From NCBI RefSeq assembly GCF_051020765.1, contig NW_027469192.1:248001-312000 (forward strand): DNA of 64,000 nt, in the 5' to 3' direction. Positions 1 through 14,106 of this stretch are shown here, piece after piece (within the stretch, counting starts at the first letter, position 1; every line of letters starts with the position of its first letter). The notes beneath the pieces were generated by a model. The model was given only the letters and a program-made list of their open reading frames with translations. It did no database searches and had not been told where the DNA came from. The stretch is from Lasioglossum baleicum. Taxonomy: Eukaryota; Arthropoda; Insecta; Hymenoptera; Halictidae. The translations under genes were made by a program, and so were the position numbers.

Positions 1-3000
1 TGGAATAGAAACTCCGACCCGGCAATCACGATCACGATTTATTCGAGCTTATGTCAGATTCGACGATTCTTCGTTTGAGAAGTGTATTTCTGTGCGGAAT
101 CGCTGTTTCGCGTGCAAGATCAGTGCATTTGTATGCAAATATGCGAAATTGGTACGGAAACTCCGATTCTGCAAGCACGACCACGATTTATTTGTCCTTA
201 TATCAGATTCGACGATTCTTCGTTTGAGAAGTGAATTTCTGTGCCGAATCGCTGTTTCGCGCGCTAGATCAGTGCATTTGCATGCAAGTATGAGAAATTG
301 GAATAGAAACTCCGACCCGGCAATCACGACCACGATTTATTCGTCCTTATGTCAGATTCTACGATTCTTCGTTTGAGAAGTGAATTTCTGTGCCGAATCG
401 CTGTTTCGCGCGCTAGATCAGTGCATTTGCATGCAAGTATGAGAAATTGGAATAGAAACTCCGACCCGGCAAGTACGATCACAATTTATTCGAGCCTATG
501 TCAGTTTCGACGATTCTTCGTTTGAGAAGTGTATTACTGTGCGGAATCGCTGTTTCGCGCGCTAGATCAGTGCATTTGCATGCAAGTATGAGAAATTGGA
601 ATAGAAACTCCGTCCCGGCAATCACGATCACGATTTATTCGAGCTTATGTCAGATTCGACGATTCTTCGTTTCAGAAGTGTATTTCTGTGCGGAATCGCT
701 GTTTCGCGTGCTATATCAGTGCATTTGCATGCATGCGAAATCGGAATTGAAACTCCGACCCGGCAAGCACGATCACAATTTATTCTAGCCTATGTCAGAT
801 TCGACGATTTTTCGTTTCACAAATGAATTTCTGTACGGAATCGCTGTTACGCGTGCTAGATCAGTGCATTTGTATGCAAATATGCGAAATTGGCACGGAA
901 ACTCCGATTCGGCAAGCACGACCACGATTTATTCGAGCTTATGTCAGATTCGACAATTCTTCGTTTCAGAAGTGTATTTCTGTGCGGAATCGCTATTTCG
1001 CGCGCTAGATCAGTGCATTTGCATGCAAGTATGAGAAATTGGAATAGGAACTCCGACCCGGCAATCACGATCACGGTTTATTCGAGTTTATGTCAGATTC
1101 GACGATTCTTCGTTTCAGAAGTGAATTTCTGTGCGCAATCGCTGTTACCGCGTCCTATATCAGTGCATTTGCATGCATGCGAAATTGGAATTGAAACTCC
1201 GACCCGGCAAGCACGATCACAATTTATTCGAGCCTATGTCAGATTCGACGATTATTCGTTTCACAAATGAATTTCTGTACGGAATCGCTGTTTAGCGGGC
1301 TAGATCAGTGCATTTGTATGCAAATATGCGAAATTGGCACGGAAACTCCGATTCGGCAAGCACGATCACGATTTATTCGAGCTTATGTCAGTTTCGACGA
1401 TTCTTCGTTTCACAAATGAATTTCTGTACGGAATCGCTGTTTAGCGTGCTAGATCAGTGCATTTGTATGCAAATATGCGAAATTGGTACGGAAACTCCGA
1501 TTCGGCAAGCACGACCACGATTTATTCGTCCTTATGTCAGATTCGACGATTCTTCGTTTGAGAAGTGTATTTCTGTGCGGAATCGCTGTTTCGCGCGCTA
1601 GAGCAGTGCATTTGCATGCAAGTATGAGAAATTGGAATAGAAACTCCGACCCGGCAATCACGATCACGATTTATTCGAGTTTATGTCAGATTCGGTCGAT
1701 TCTTCGTTTCAGAAGGGTATTTTTGTGCGGAATCGCTGTTACGCGTCCTATATCAGTGCATTTGCATGCATGCGAAATGGAATTGAAACTCCGACCCGGC
1801 AAGCACGATCACAATTTATTCGAGCCTATGTCAGATCCGACGATTCTTCGTTTCAGAAGTGTATTTCTGAGTGGAATCGCTGTTTCGCGTGCTATATCAG
1901 TGCATTTCCATGCAAGTATGCGAAATTGGTATAGAAACTCCGACCCGGCAAGCACGATCACAATTTATTCTAGCCTATGTCAGTTTCGACGAATCTTCGT
2001 TTCAGAAGTGTATTTCTGTGCGGAATCGCTGTTTCGCGTGCTATATCAGTGCATTTGCATGCAAGTATGAGAAATTGGAATAGGAACTCCGACCCGGCAA
2101 TCACGATCACGGTTTATTCGAGTTTATGTCAGATTCGACGATTCTTCGTTTCAGAAGTGAATTTCTGTGCGGAATCGCTGTTACGCGTCCTATATCAGTG
2201 CATTTGCATGCATGCGAAATTGGAATTGAAACTCCGACCCGGCAAGCACGATCACAATTTATTCGAGCCTATGTCAGATTCGACGATTATTCGTTTCACA
2301 AATGAATTTCTGTACGGAATCGCTGTTTAGCGTGCTAGATCAGTGCATTTGTATGCAAATATGCGAAATTGGCACGGAAACTCCGATTCGGCAAGCACGA
2401 TCACGATTTATTCGAGCTTATGTCAGATTCGACGATTCTTCGTTTCACAAATGAATTTCTGTACGGAATCGCTGTTTAGCGTGCTAGATCAGTGCATTTG
2501 TATGCAAATATGCGAAATTGGTACGGAAACTCCGATTCGGCAAGCACGACCACGATTTATTCGAGCTTATGTCAGATTCGACGATTCTTCGTTTGAGAAG
2601 TGTATTTCTGTGCGGAATCGCTGTTTCGCGTGCAAGATCAGTGCATTTGTATGCAAATATGCGAAATTGGTACGGAAACTCCGATTCGGCAAGCACGACC
2701 ACGATTTATTTGTCCTTATATCAGATTCGACGATTCTTCGTTTGAGAAGTGAATTTCTGTGCCGAATCGCTGTTTCGCGCGCTAGATCAGTGCATTTGCA
2801 TGCAAGTATGAGAAATTGGAATAGAAACTCCGACCCGGCAATCACGACCACGATTTATTCGTCCTTATGTCAGTTTCGACGATTCTTCGTTTCAGAAGTG
2901 TATTTCTGTGTGAATCGCTGTTTCGCGTGCTATATCAGTGCATTTGCATGCAAGTATGCGAAATTGGAATAGAAACTCCGACCCGGCAAGCACGATCACA

Positions 3001-5493
3001 ATTTATTCGAGCCTATGTCAGTTTCGACGATTCTTCGTTTCAGAAGTGTATTTCTGTGCGGAATCGCTGTTTCGCGCGCTAGATCAGTGCATTTGCATGC
3101 AAATATGCGAAATTGGCACGAAAACTCCGATTTGGCAAGCACGATCATGATTTATTCGAGCTTATGTTAGATTCGACGATTATTCGTTTCACAAATGAAT
3201 TTCTGTACGGAATCCCTGTTACGCGTGCTAGATCAGTGCATTTGTATGCAAATATGCGAAATTGGCACGGAAACTCCGATTCGGCAAGCACGACCACGAT
3301 TTATTCGAGCTTATGTCAGATTCGACAATTCTTCGTTTCAGAAGTGTATTTCTGTGCGGAATCGCTATTTCGCGCGCTAGATCAGTGCATTTGCATGCAA
3401 GTATGAGAAATTGGAATAGGAACTCCGACCCGGCAATCACGATCACGGTTTATTCGAGTTTATGTCAGATTCGACGATTCTTCGTTTCAGAAGTGAATTT
3501 CTGTGCGGAATCGCTGTTACGCGTCCTATATCAGTGCATTTGCATGCATGCGAAATTGGAATTGAAACTCCGACCCGGCAAGCACGATCACAATTTATTC
3601 GAGCCTATGTCAGATTCGACGATTATTCGTTTCACAAATGAATTTCTGTACGGAATCGCTGTTTAGCGTGCTAGATCAGTGCATTTGTATGCAAATATGC
3701 GAAATTGGCACGGAAACTCCGATTCGGCAAGCACGATCACGATTTATTCGAGCTTATGTCAGATTCGACGATTCTTCGTTTCACAAATGAATTTCTGTAC
3801 GGAATCGCTGTTTAGCGTGCTAGATCAGTGCATTTGTATGCAAATATGCGAAATTGGTACGGAAACTCCGATTCGGCAAGCACGACCACGATTTATTCGA
3901 GCTTATGTCAGATTCGACGATTCTTCGTTTGAGAAGTGTATTTCTGTGCGGAATCGCTGTTTCGCGTGCAAGATCAGTGCATTTGTATGCAAATATGCGA
4001 AATTGGTACGGAAACTCCGATTCGGCAAGCACGACCACGATTTATTTGTCCTTATATCAGATTCGACGATTCTTCGTTTGAGAAGTGAATTTCTGTGCCG
4101 AATCGCTGTTTCGCGCGCTAGATCAGTGCATTTGCATGCAAGTATGAGAAATTGGAATAGAAACTCCGACCCGGCAATCACGACCACGATTTATTCGTCC
4201 TTATGTCAGTTTCGACGATTCTTCGTTTCAGAAGTGTATTTCTGTGTGGAATCGCTGTTTCGCGTGCTATATCAGTGCATTTGCATGCAAGTATGCGAAA
4301 TTGGAATAGAAACTCCGACCCGGCAAGCACGATCACAATTTATTCGAGCCTATGTCAGTTTCGACGATTCTTCGTTTCAGAAGTGTATTTCTATGCGGAA
4401 TCGCTGTTTCGCGCGCTAGATCAGTGCATTTGCATGCAAATATGCGAAATTGGCACGAAAACTCCGATTTGGCAAGCACGATCATGATTTATTCGAGCTT
4501 ATGTTAGATTCGACGATTATTCGTTTCACAAATGAATTTCTGTGCGGAATCGCTGTTTTGCGTGCTAGATCAGTGCATTTGCATACAAGTGTGCCAAATT
4601 GGAATAGAAACTCCGACCCGGCAATCACGATCACGATTTATTCGAGCTTATGTCAGATTCGACGATTCTTCGTTTCAGAAGTGTATTTCTGTGCGGAATC
4701 GCTGCTTCGCGTGCTATATCAGTGCATTTGCATGCAAGTTTGCGAAATTGGAATAGAAACTCCGACCCGGCAAGCACGATCACAATTTATTCGAGCCTAT
4801 GTCAGATTCGGCGATTCTTCGTTTCAGAAGTGTATTTCTGTGCGGAATCGCTGTTTCGCGTGCTAGATCAGTGCATTTGTATGCAGATATGCGAAATTGG
4901 CACGGAAACTCCGATTCGGTAAGCACGATCACGATTTATTCGAGCTTATGTCAGATTCGACGATTCTTCGTTTCACAAATGAATTTCTGTACGGAATCGC
5001 TGTTTAGCGTGCTAGATCAGTGCATTTGTATGCAAATATGCGAAATTGGTACGGAAACTCCGATTCGGCAAGCACGACCACGATTTATTCGAGCTTATGT
5101 CAGATTCGACGATTCTTCGTTTGAGAAGTGTATTTCTGTGCGGAATCGCTGTTTCGCGTGCAAGATCAGTGCATTTGTATGCAAATATGCGAAATTGGTA
5201 CGGAAACTCCGATTCGGCAAGCACGACCACGATTTATTTGTCCTTATATCAGATTCGACGATTCTTCGTTTGAGAAGTGAATTTCTGTGCCGAATCGCTG
5301 TTTCGCGCGCTAGATCAGTGCATTTGCATGCAAGTATGAGAAATTGGAATAGAAACTCCGACCCGGCAATCACGACCACGATTTATTCGTCCTTATGTCA
5401 GATTCGACGATTCTTCGTTTGAGAAGTGTATTTCTGTGCGGAATCGCTGTTTCGCGCGCAAGATCAGTGCATTTGCATGCAAGTATGAGAAAT
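1..5493. repeat. HOR copy 1, left series (5,493 bp)
   Basis: The sequence starting at 1 starts again at 5,494 in the same order of monomer variants. Private markers confirm the register: GATTCTGCAAGCACG near 170, TGTATTACTG near 531, CGATTTTTCG near 805 and CAGATTCGGCGATT near 4,805. All recur 5,493 bp later or in the following copies. The length equals 37 monomers less 20 bases, as several 145-bp monomers are included. A private extra C at about 1,148 (GTTACCGCG) and a missing G at about 2,911 (CTGTGTGAATC) distinguish this copy. Boundaries are arbitrary because the true phase of the unit is unknown. Confidence 0.8.
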
Positions 5494-8400
5494 TGGAATA
5501 GAAACTCCGACCCGGCAATCACGATCACGATTTATTCGAGCTTATGTCAGATTCGACGATTCTTCGTTTGAGAAGTGTATTTCTGTGCGGAATCGCTGTT
5601 TCGCGTGCAAGATCAGTGCATTTGTATGCAAATATGCGAAATTGGTACGGAAACTCCGATTCTGCAAGCACGACCACGATTTATTTGTCCTTATATCAGA
5701 TTCGACGATTCTTCGTTTGAGAAGTGAATTTCTGTGCCGAATCGCTGTTTCGCGCGCTAGATCAGTGCATTTGCATGCAAGTATGAGAAATTGGAATAGA
5801 AACTCCGACCCGGCAATCACGACCACGATTTATTCGTCCTTATGTCAGATTCTACGATTCTTCGTTTGAGAAGTGAATTTCTGTGCCGAATCGCTGTTTC
5901 GCGCGCTAGATCAGTGCATTTGCATGCAAGTATGAGAAATTGGAATAGAAACTCCGACCCGGCAAGTACGATCACAATTTATTCGAGCCTATGTCAGTTT
6001 CGACGATTCTTCGTTTGAGAAGTGTATTACTGTGCGGAATCGCTGTTTCGCGCGCTAGATCAGTGCATTTGCATGCAAGTATGAGAAATTGGAATAGAAA
6101 CTCCGTCCCGGCAATCACGATCACGATTTATTCGAGCTTATGTCAGATTCGACGATTCTTCGTTTCAGAAGTGTATTTCTGTGCGGAATCGCTGTTTCGC
6201 GTGCTATATCAGTGCATTTGCATGCATGCGAAATCGGAATTGAAACTCCGACCCGGCAAGCACGATCACAATTTATTCTAGCCTATGTCAGATTCGACGA
6301 TTTTTCGTTTCACAAATGAATTTCTGTACGGAATCGCTGTTACGCGTGCTAGATCAGTGCATTTGTATGCAAATATGCGAAATTGGCACGGAAACTCCGA
6401 TTCGGCAAGCACGACCACGATTTATTCGAGCTTATGTCAGATTCGACAATTCTTCGTTTCAGAAGTGTATTTCTGTGCGGAATCGCTATTTCGCGCGCTA
6501 GATCAGTGCATTTGCATGCAAGTATGAGAAATTGGAATAGGAACTCCGACCCGGCAATCACGATCACGGTTTATTCGAGTTTATGTCAGATTCGACGATT
6601 CTTCGTTTCAGAAGTGAATTTCTGTGCGCAATCGCTGTTACGCGTCCTATATCAGTGCATTTGCATGCATGCGAAATCGGAATTGAAACTCCGACCCGGC
6701 AAGCACGATCACAATTTATTCTAGCCTATGTCAGATTCGACGATTTTTCGTTTCACAAATGAATTTCTGTACGGAATCGCTGTTACGCGTGCTAGATCAG
6801 TGCATTTGTATGCAAATATGCGAAATTGGCACGGAAACTCCGATTCGGCAAGCACGACCACGATTTATTCGAGCTTATGTCAGATTCGACAATTCTTCGT
6901 TTCAGAAGTGTATTTCTGTGCGGAATCGCTATTTCGCGCGCTAGATCAGTGCATTTGCATGCAAGTATGAGAAATTGGAATAGGAACTCCGACCCGGCAA
7001 TCACGATCACGGTTTATTCGAGCCTATGTCAGATTCGACGATTATTCGTTTCACAAATGAATTTCTGTACGGAATCGCTGTTTAGCGGGCTAGATCAGTG
7101 CATTTGTATGCAAATATGCGAAATTGGCACGGAAACTCCGATTCGGCAAGCACGATCACGATTTATTCGAGCTTATGTCAGTTTCGACGATTCTTCGTTT
7201 CACAAATGAATTTCTGTACGGAATCGCTGTTTAGCGTGCTAGATCAGTGCATTTGTATGCAAATATGCGAAATTGGTACGGAAACTCCGATTCGGCAAGC
7301 ACGACCACGATTTATTCGTCCTTATGTCAGATTCGACGATTCTTCGTTTGAGAAGTGTATTTCTGTGCGGAATCGCTGTTTCGCGCGCTAGAGCAGTGCA
7401 TTTGCATGCAAGTATGAGAAATTGGAATAGAAACTCCGACCCGGCAATCACGATCACGATTTATTCGAGTTTATGTCAGATTCGGTCGATTCTTCGTTTC
7501 AGAAGGGTATTTTTGTGCGGAATCGCTGTTACGCGTCCTATATCAGTGCATTTGCATGCATGCGAAATTGGAATTGAAACTCCGACCCGGCAAGCACGAT
7601 CACAATTTATTCGAGCCTATGTCAGATTCGACGATTCTTCGTTTCAGAAGTGTATTTCTGAGTGGAATCGCTGTTTCGCGTGCTATATCAGTGCATTTCC
7701 ATGCAAGTATGCGAAATTGGTATAGAAACTCCGACCCGGCAAGCACGATCACAATTTATTCTAGCCTATGTCAGTTTCGACGAATCTTCGTTTCAGAAGT
7801 GTATTTCTGTGCGGAATCGCTGTTTCGCGTGCTATATCAGTGCATTTGCATGCAAGTATGAGAAATTGGAATAGGAACTCCGACCCGGCAATCACGATCA
7901 CGGTTTATTCGAGTTTATGTCAGATTCGACGATTCTTCGTTTCAGAAGTGAATTTCTGTGCGGAATCGCTGTTACGCGTCCTATATCAGTGCATTTGCAT
8001 GCATGCGAAATTGGAATTGAAACTCCGACCCGGCAAGCACGATCACAATTTATTCGAGCCTATGTCAGATTCGACGATTATTCGTTTCACAAATGAATTT
8101 CTGTACGGAATCGCTGTTTAGCGTGCTAGATCAGTGCATTTGTATGCAAATATGCGAAATTGGCACGGAAACTCCGATTCGGCAAGCACGATCACGATTT
8201 ATTCGAGCTTATGTCAGATTCGACGATTCTTCGTTTCACAAATGAATTTCTGTACGGAATCGCTGTTTAGCGTGCTAGATCAGTGCATTTGTATGCAAAT
8301 ATGCGAAATTGGTACGGAAACTCCGATTCGGCAAGCACGACCACGATTTATTCGAGCTTATGTCAGATTCGACGATTCTTCGTTTGAGAAGTGTATTTCT

Positions 8401-9948
8401 GTGCGGAATCGCTGTTTCGCGTGCAAGATCAGTGCATTTGTATGCAAATATGCGAAATTGGTACGGAAACTCCGATTCGGCAAGCACGACCACGATTTAT
8501 TTGTCCTTATATCAGATTCGACGATTCTTCGTTTGAGAAGTGAATTTCTGTGCCGAATCGCTGTTTCGCGCGCTAGATCAGTGCATTTGCATGCAAGTAT
8601 GAGAAATTGGAATAGAAACTCCGACCCGGCAATCACGACCACGATTTATTCGTCCTTATGTCAGTTTCGACGATTCTTCGTTTCAGAAGTGTATTTCTGT
8701 GTGGAATCGCTGTTTCGCGTGCTATATCAGTGCATTTGCATGCAAGTATGCGAAATTGGAATAGAAACTCCGACCCGGCAAGCACGATCACAATTTATTC
8801 GAGCCTATGTCAGTTTCGACGATTCTTCGTTTCAGAAGTGTATTTCTGTGCGGAATCGCTGTTTCGCGCGCTAGATCAGTGCATTTGCATGCAAATATGC
8901 GAAATTGGCACGAAAACTCCGATTTGGCAAGCACGATCATGATTTATTCGAGCTTATGTTAGATTCGACGATTATTCGTTTCACAAATGAATTTCTGTGC
9001 GGAATCGCTGTTTTGCGTGCTAGATCAGTGCATTTGCATACAAGTGTGCCAAATTGGAATAGAAACTCCGACCCGGCAATCACGATCACGATTTATTCGA
9101 GCTTATGTCAGATTCGACGATTCTTCGTTTCAGAAGTGTATTTCTGTGCGGAATCGCTGCTTCGCGTGCTATATCAGTGCATTTGCATGCAAGTTTGCGA
9201 AATTGGAATAGAAACTCCGACCCGGCAAGCACGATCACAATTTATTCGAGCCTATGTCAGATTCGGCGATTCTTCGTTTCAGAAGTGTATTTCTGTGCGG
9301 AATCGCTGTTTCGCGTGCTAGATCAGTGCATTTGTATGCAGATATGCGAAATTGGCACGGAAACTCCGATTCGGCAAGCACGATCACGATTTATTCGAGC
9401 TTATGTCAGATTCGACGATTCTTCGTTTCACAAATGAATTTCTGTACGGAATCGCTGTTTAGCGTGCTAGATCAGTGCATTTGTATGCAAATATGCGAAA
9501 TTGGTACGGAAACTCCGATTCGGCAAGCACGACCACGATTTATTCGAGCTTATGTCAGATTCGACGATTCTTCGTTTGAGAAGTGTATTTCTGTGCGGAA
9601 TCGCTGTTTCGCGTGCAAGATCAGTGCATTTGTATGCAAATATGCGAAATTGGTACGGAAACTCCGATTCGGCAAGCACGACCACGATTTATTTGTCCTT
9701 ATATCAGATTCGACGATTCTTCGTTTGAGAAGTGAATTTCTGTGCCGAATCGCTGTTTCGCGCGCTAGATCAGTGCATTTGCATGCAAGTATGAGAAATT
9801 GGAATAGAAACTCCGACCCGGCAATCACGACCACGATTTATTCGTCCTTATGTCAGATTCGACGATTCTTCGTTTGAGAAGTGTATTTCTGTGCGGAATC
9901 GCTGTTTCGCGCGCAAGATCAGTGCATTTGCATGCAAGTATGAGAAAT
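5494..9948. repeat. HOR copy 2, left series (4,455 bp)
   Basis: Same succession of variants as copy 1, with marker TGTATTACTG at about 6,024 and the GCAGATATG monomer near 9,340. It gains one 443-bp trimer (149+149+145) between about 6,285 and 7,170, where two consecutive trimers are nearly identical. Other blocks of whole monomers are missing, so the total is 30 monomers rather than 37. Confidence 0.8.
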
Positions 9949-12900
9949 TGGAATAGAAACTCCGACCCGGCAATCACGATCACGATTTATTCGAGCTTAT
10001 GTCAGATTCGACGATTCTTCGTTTGAGAAGTGTATTTCTGTGCGGAATCGCTGTTTCGCGTGCAAGATCAGTGCATTTGTATGCAAATATGCGAAATTGG
10101 TACGGAAACTCCGATTCTGCAAGCACGACCACGATTTATTTGTCCTTATATCAGATTCGACGATTCTTCGTTTGAGAAGTGAATTTCTGTGCCGAATCGC
10201 TGTTTCGCGCGCTAGATCAGTGCATTTGCATGCAAGTATGAGAAATTGGAATAGAAACTCCGACCCGGCAATCACGACCACGATTTATTCGTCCTTATGT
10301 CAGATTCTACGATTCTTCGTTTGAGAAGTGAATTTCTGTGCCGAATCGCTGTTTCGCGCGCTAGATCAGTGCATTTGCATGCAAGTATGAGAAATTGGAA
10401 TAGAAACTCCGACCCGGCAAGTACGATCACAATTTATTCGAGCCTATGTCAGTTTCGACGATTCTTCGTTTGAGAAGTGTATTACTGTGCGGAATCGCTG
10501 TTTCGCGCGCTAGATCAGTGCATTTGCATGCAAGTATGAGAAATTGGAATAGAAACTCCGTCCCGGCAATCACGATCACGATTTATTCGAGCTTATGTCA
10601 GATTCGACGATTCTTCGTTTCAGAAGTGTATTTCTGTGCGGAATCGCTGTTTCGCGTGCTATATCAGTGCATTTGCATGCATGCGAAATCGGAATTGAAA
10701 CTCCGACCCGGCAAGCACGATCACAATTTATTCTAGCCTATGTCAGATTCGACGATTTTTCGTTTCACAAATGAATTTCTGTACGGAATCGCTGTTACGC
10801 GTGCTAGATCAGTGCATTTGTATGCAAATATGCGAAATTGGCACGGAAACTCCGATTCGGCAAGCACGACCACGATTTATTCGAGCTTATGTCAGATTCG
10901 ACAATTCTTCGTTTCAGAAGTGTATTTCTGTGCGGAATCGCTATTTCGCGCGCTAGATCAGTGCATTTGCATGCAAGTATGAGAAATTGGAATAGGAACT
11001 CCGACCCGGCAATCACGATCACGGTTTATTCGAGTTTATGTCAGATTCGACGATTCTTCGTTTCAGAAGTGAATTTCTGTGCGCAATCGCTGTTACGCGT
11101 CCTATATCAGTGCATTTGCATGCATGCGAAATTGGAATTGAAACTCCGACCCGGCAAGCACGATCACAATTTATTCGAGCCTATGTCAGATTCGACGATT
11201 ATTCGTTTCACAAATGAATTTCTGTACGGAATCGCTGTTTAGCGGGCTAGATCAGTGCATTTGTATGCAAATATGCGAAATTGGCACGGAAACTCCGATT
11301 CGGCAAGCACGATCACGATTTATTCGAGCTTATGTCAGTTTCGACGATTCTTCGTTTCACAAATGAATTTCTGTACGGAATCGCTGTTTAGCGTGCTAGA
11401 TCAGTGCATTTGTATGCAAATATGCGAAATTGGTACGGAAACTCCGATTCGGCAAGCACGACCACGATTTATTCGTCCTTATGTCAGATTCGACGATTCT
11501 TCGTTTGAGAAGTGTATTTCTGTGCGGAATCGCTGTTTCGCGCGCTAGAGCAGTGCATTTGCATGCAAGTATGAGAAATTGGAATAGAAACTCCGACCCG
11601 GCAATCACGATCACGATTTATTCGAGTTTATGTCAGATTCGGTCGATTCTTCGTTTCAGAAGGGTATTTTTGTGCGGAATCGCTGTTACGCGTCCTATAT
11701 CAGTGCATTTGCATGCATGCGAAATTGGAATTGAAACTCCGACCCGGCAAGCACGATCACAATTTATTCGAGCCTATGTCAGATTCGACGATTCTTCGTT
11801 TCAGAAGTGTATTTCTGAGTGGAATCGCTGTTTCGCGTGCTATATCAGTGCATTTCCATGCAAGTATGCGAAATTGGTATAGAAACTCCGACCCGGCAAG
11901 CACGATCACAATTTATTCTAGCCTATGTCAGTTTCGACGATTCTTCGTTTCAGAAGTGTATTTCTGTGCGGAATCGCTGTTTCGCGCGCTAGATCAGTGC
12001 ATTTGCATGCAAATATGCGAAATTGGCACGGAAACTCCGATTCGGCAAGCACGATCACGATTTATTCGAGCTTATGTCAGTTTCGACGATTCTTCGTTTC
12101 ACAAATGAATTTCTGTACGGAATCGCTGTTTAGCGTGCTAGATCAGTGCATTTGTATGCAAATATGCGAAATTGGTACGGAAACTCCGATTCGGCAAGCA
12201 CGACCACGATTTATTCGTCCTTATGTCAGATTCGACGATTCTTCGTTTGAGAAGTGTATTTCTGTGCGGAATCGCTGTTTCGCGCGCTAGAGCAGTGCAT
12301 TTGCATGCAAGTATGAGAAATTGGAATAGAAACTCCGACCCGGCAATCACGATCACGATTTATTCGAGTTTATGTCAGATTCGGTCGATTCTTCGTTTCA
12401 GAAGGGTATTTTTGTGCGGAATCGCTGTTACGCGTCCTATATCAGTGCATTTGCATGCATGCGAAATTGGAATTGAAACTCCGACCCGGCAAGCACGATC
12501 ACAATTTATTCGAGCCTATGTCAGATTCGACGATTATTCGTTTCACAAATGAATTTCTGTACGGAATCGCTGTTTGGCGTGCTAGATCAGTGCATTTGTA
12601 TGCAAATATACGAAATTGGCACGGAAACTCCGATTCGGCAAGCACGACCACGATTTATTTGTCCTTATATCAGATTCGACGATTCTTCGTTTGAGAAGTG
12701 AATTTCTGTGCCGAATCGCTGTTTCGCGCGCTAGATCAGTGCATTTGCATGCAAGTATGAGAAATTGGAATAGAAACTCCGACCCGGCAATCACGACCAC
12801 GATTTATTCGTCCTTATGTCAGTTTCGACGATTCTTCGTTTCAGAAGTGTATTTCTGTGTGGAATCGCTGTTTCGCGTGCTATATCAGTGCATTTGCATG

Positions 12901-14106
12901 CAAGTATGCGAAATTGGAATAGAAACTCCGACCCGGCAAGCACGATCACAATTTATTCGAGCCTATGTCAGTTTCGACGATTCTTCGTTTCAGAAGTGTA
13001 TTTCTGTGCGGAATCGCTGTTTCGCGCGCTAGATCAGTGCATTTGCATGCAAATATGCGAAATTGGCACGAAAACTCCGATTTGGCAAGCACGATCATGA
13101 TTTATTCGAGCTTATGTTAGATTCGACGATTATTCGTTTCACAAATGAATTTCTGTGCGGAATCGCTGTTTTGCGTGCTAGATCAGTGCATTTGCATACA
13201 AGTGTGCCAAATTGGAATAGAAACTCCGACCCGGCAATCACGATCACGATTTATTCGAGCTTATGTCAGATTCGACGATTCTTCGTTTCAGAAGTGTATT
13301 TCTGTGCGGAATCGCTGCTTCGCGTGCTATATCAGTGCATTTGCATGCAAGTTTGCGAAATTGGAATAGAAACTCCGACCCGGCAAGCACGATCACAATT
13401 TATTCGAGCCTATGTCAGATTCGGCGATTCTTCGTTTCAGAAGTGTATTTCTGTGCGGAATCGCTGTTTCGCGTGCTAGATCAGTGCATTTGTATGCAGA
13501 TATGCGAAATTGGCACGGAAACTCCGATTCGGCAAGCACGATCACGATTTATTCGAGCTTATGTCAGATTCGACGATTCTTCGTTTCACAAATGAATTTC
13601 TGTACGGAATCGCTGTTTAGCGTGCTAGATCAGTGCATTTGTATGCAAATATGCGAAATTGGTACGGAAACTCCGATTCGGCAAGCACGACCACGATTTA
13701 TTCGAGCTTATGTCAGATTCGACGATTCTTCGTTTGAGAAGTGTATTTCTGTGCGGAATCGCTGTTTCGCGTGCAAGATCAGTGCATTTGTATGCAAATA
13801 TGCGAAATTGGTACGGAAACTCCGATTCGGCAAGCACGACCACGATTTATTTGTCCTTATATCAGATTCGACGATTCTTCGTTTGAGAAGTGAATTTCTG
13901 TGCCGAATCGCTGTTTCGCGCGCTAGATCAGTGCATTTGCATGCAAGTATGAGAAATTGGAATAGAAACTCCGACCCGGCAATCACGACCACGATTTATT
14001 CGTCCTTATGTCAGATTCGACGATTCTTCGTTTGAGAAGTGTATTTCTGTGCGGAATCGCTGTTTCGCGCGCAAGATCAGTGCATTTGCATGCAAGTATG
14101 AGAAAT
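9949..14106. repeat. HOR copy 3, left series (4,158 bp)
   Basis: Shares the left-series markers (GATTCTGCAAG near 10,116, TGTATTACTG near 10,479, CGATTTTTCG near 10,753). It holds a 742-bp pentamer duplication: the stretch beginning near 11,396 restarts at 12,138. The unit is 28 monomers long and includes two 150-bp monomers with the CGGTCGATT insertion. Confidence 0.8.
11396..12879. repeat. 742-bp pentamer tandem duplication
   Basis: Sequence from about 11,396 restarts at 12,138, an offset of 742 bp: five monomers with one 4-bp deletion and one 1-bp insertion. The same event is present one HOR later (15,554 and 16,296), so it arose before those HOR copies separated. The second copy is similar only in part: it diverges after about 12,540. 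The right boundary is approximate. Confidence 0.65.
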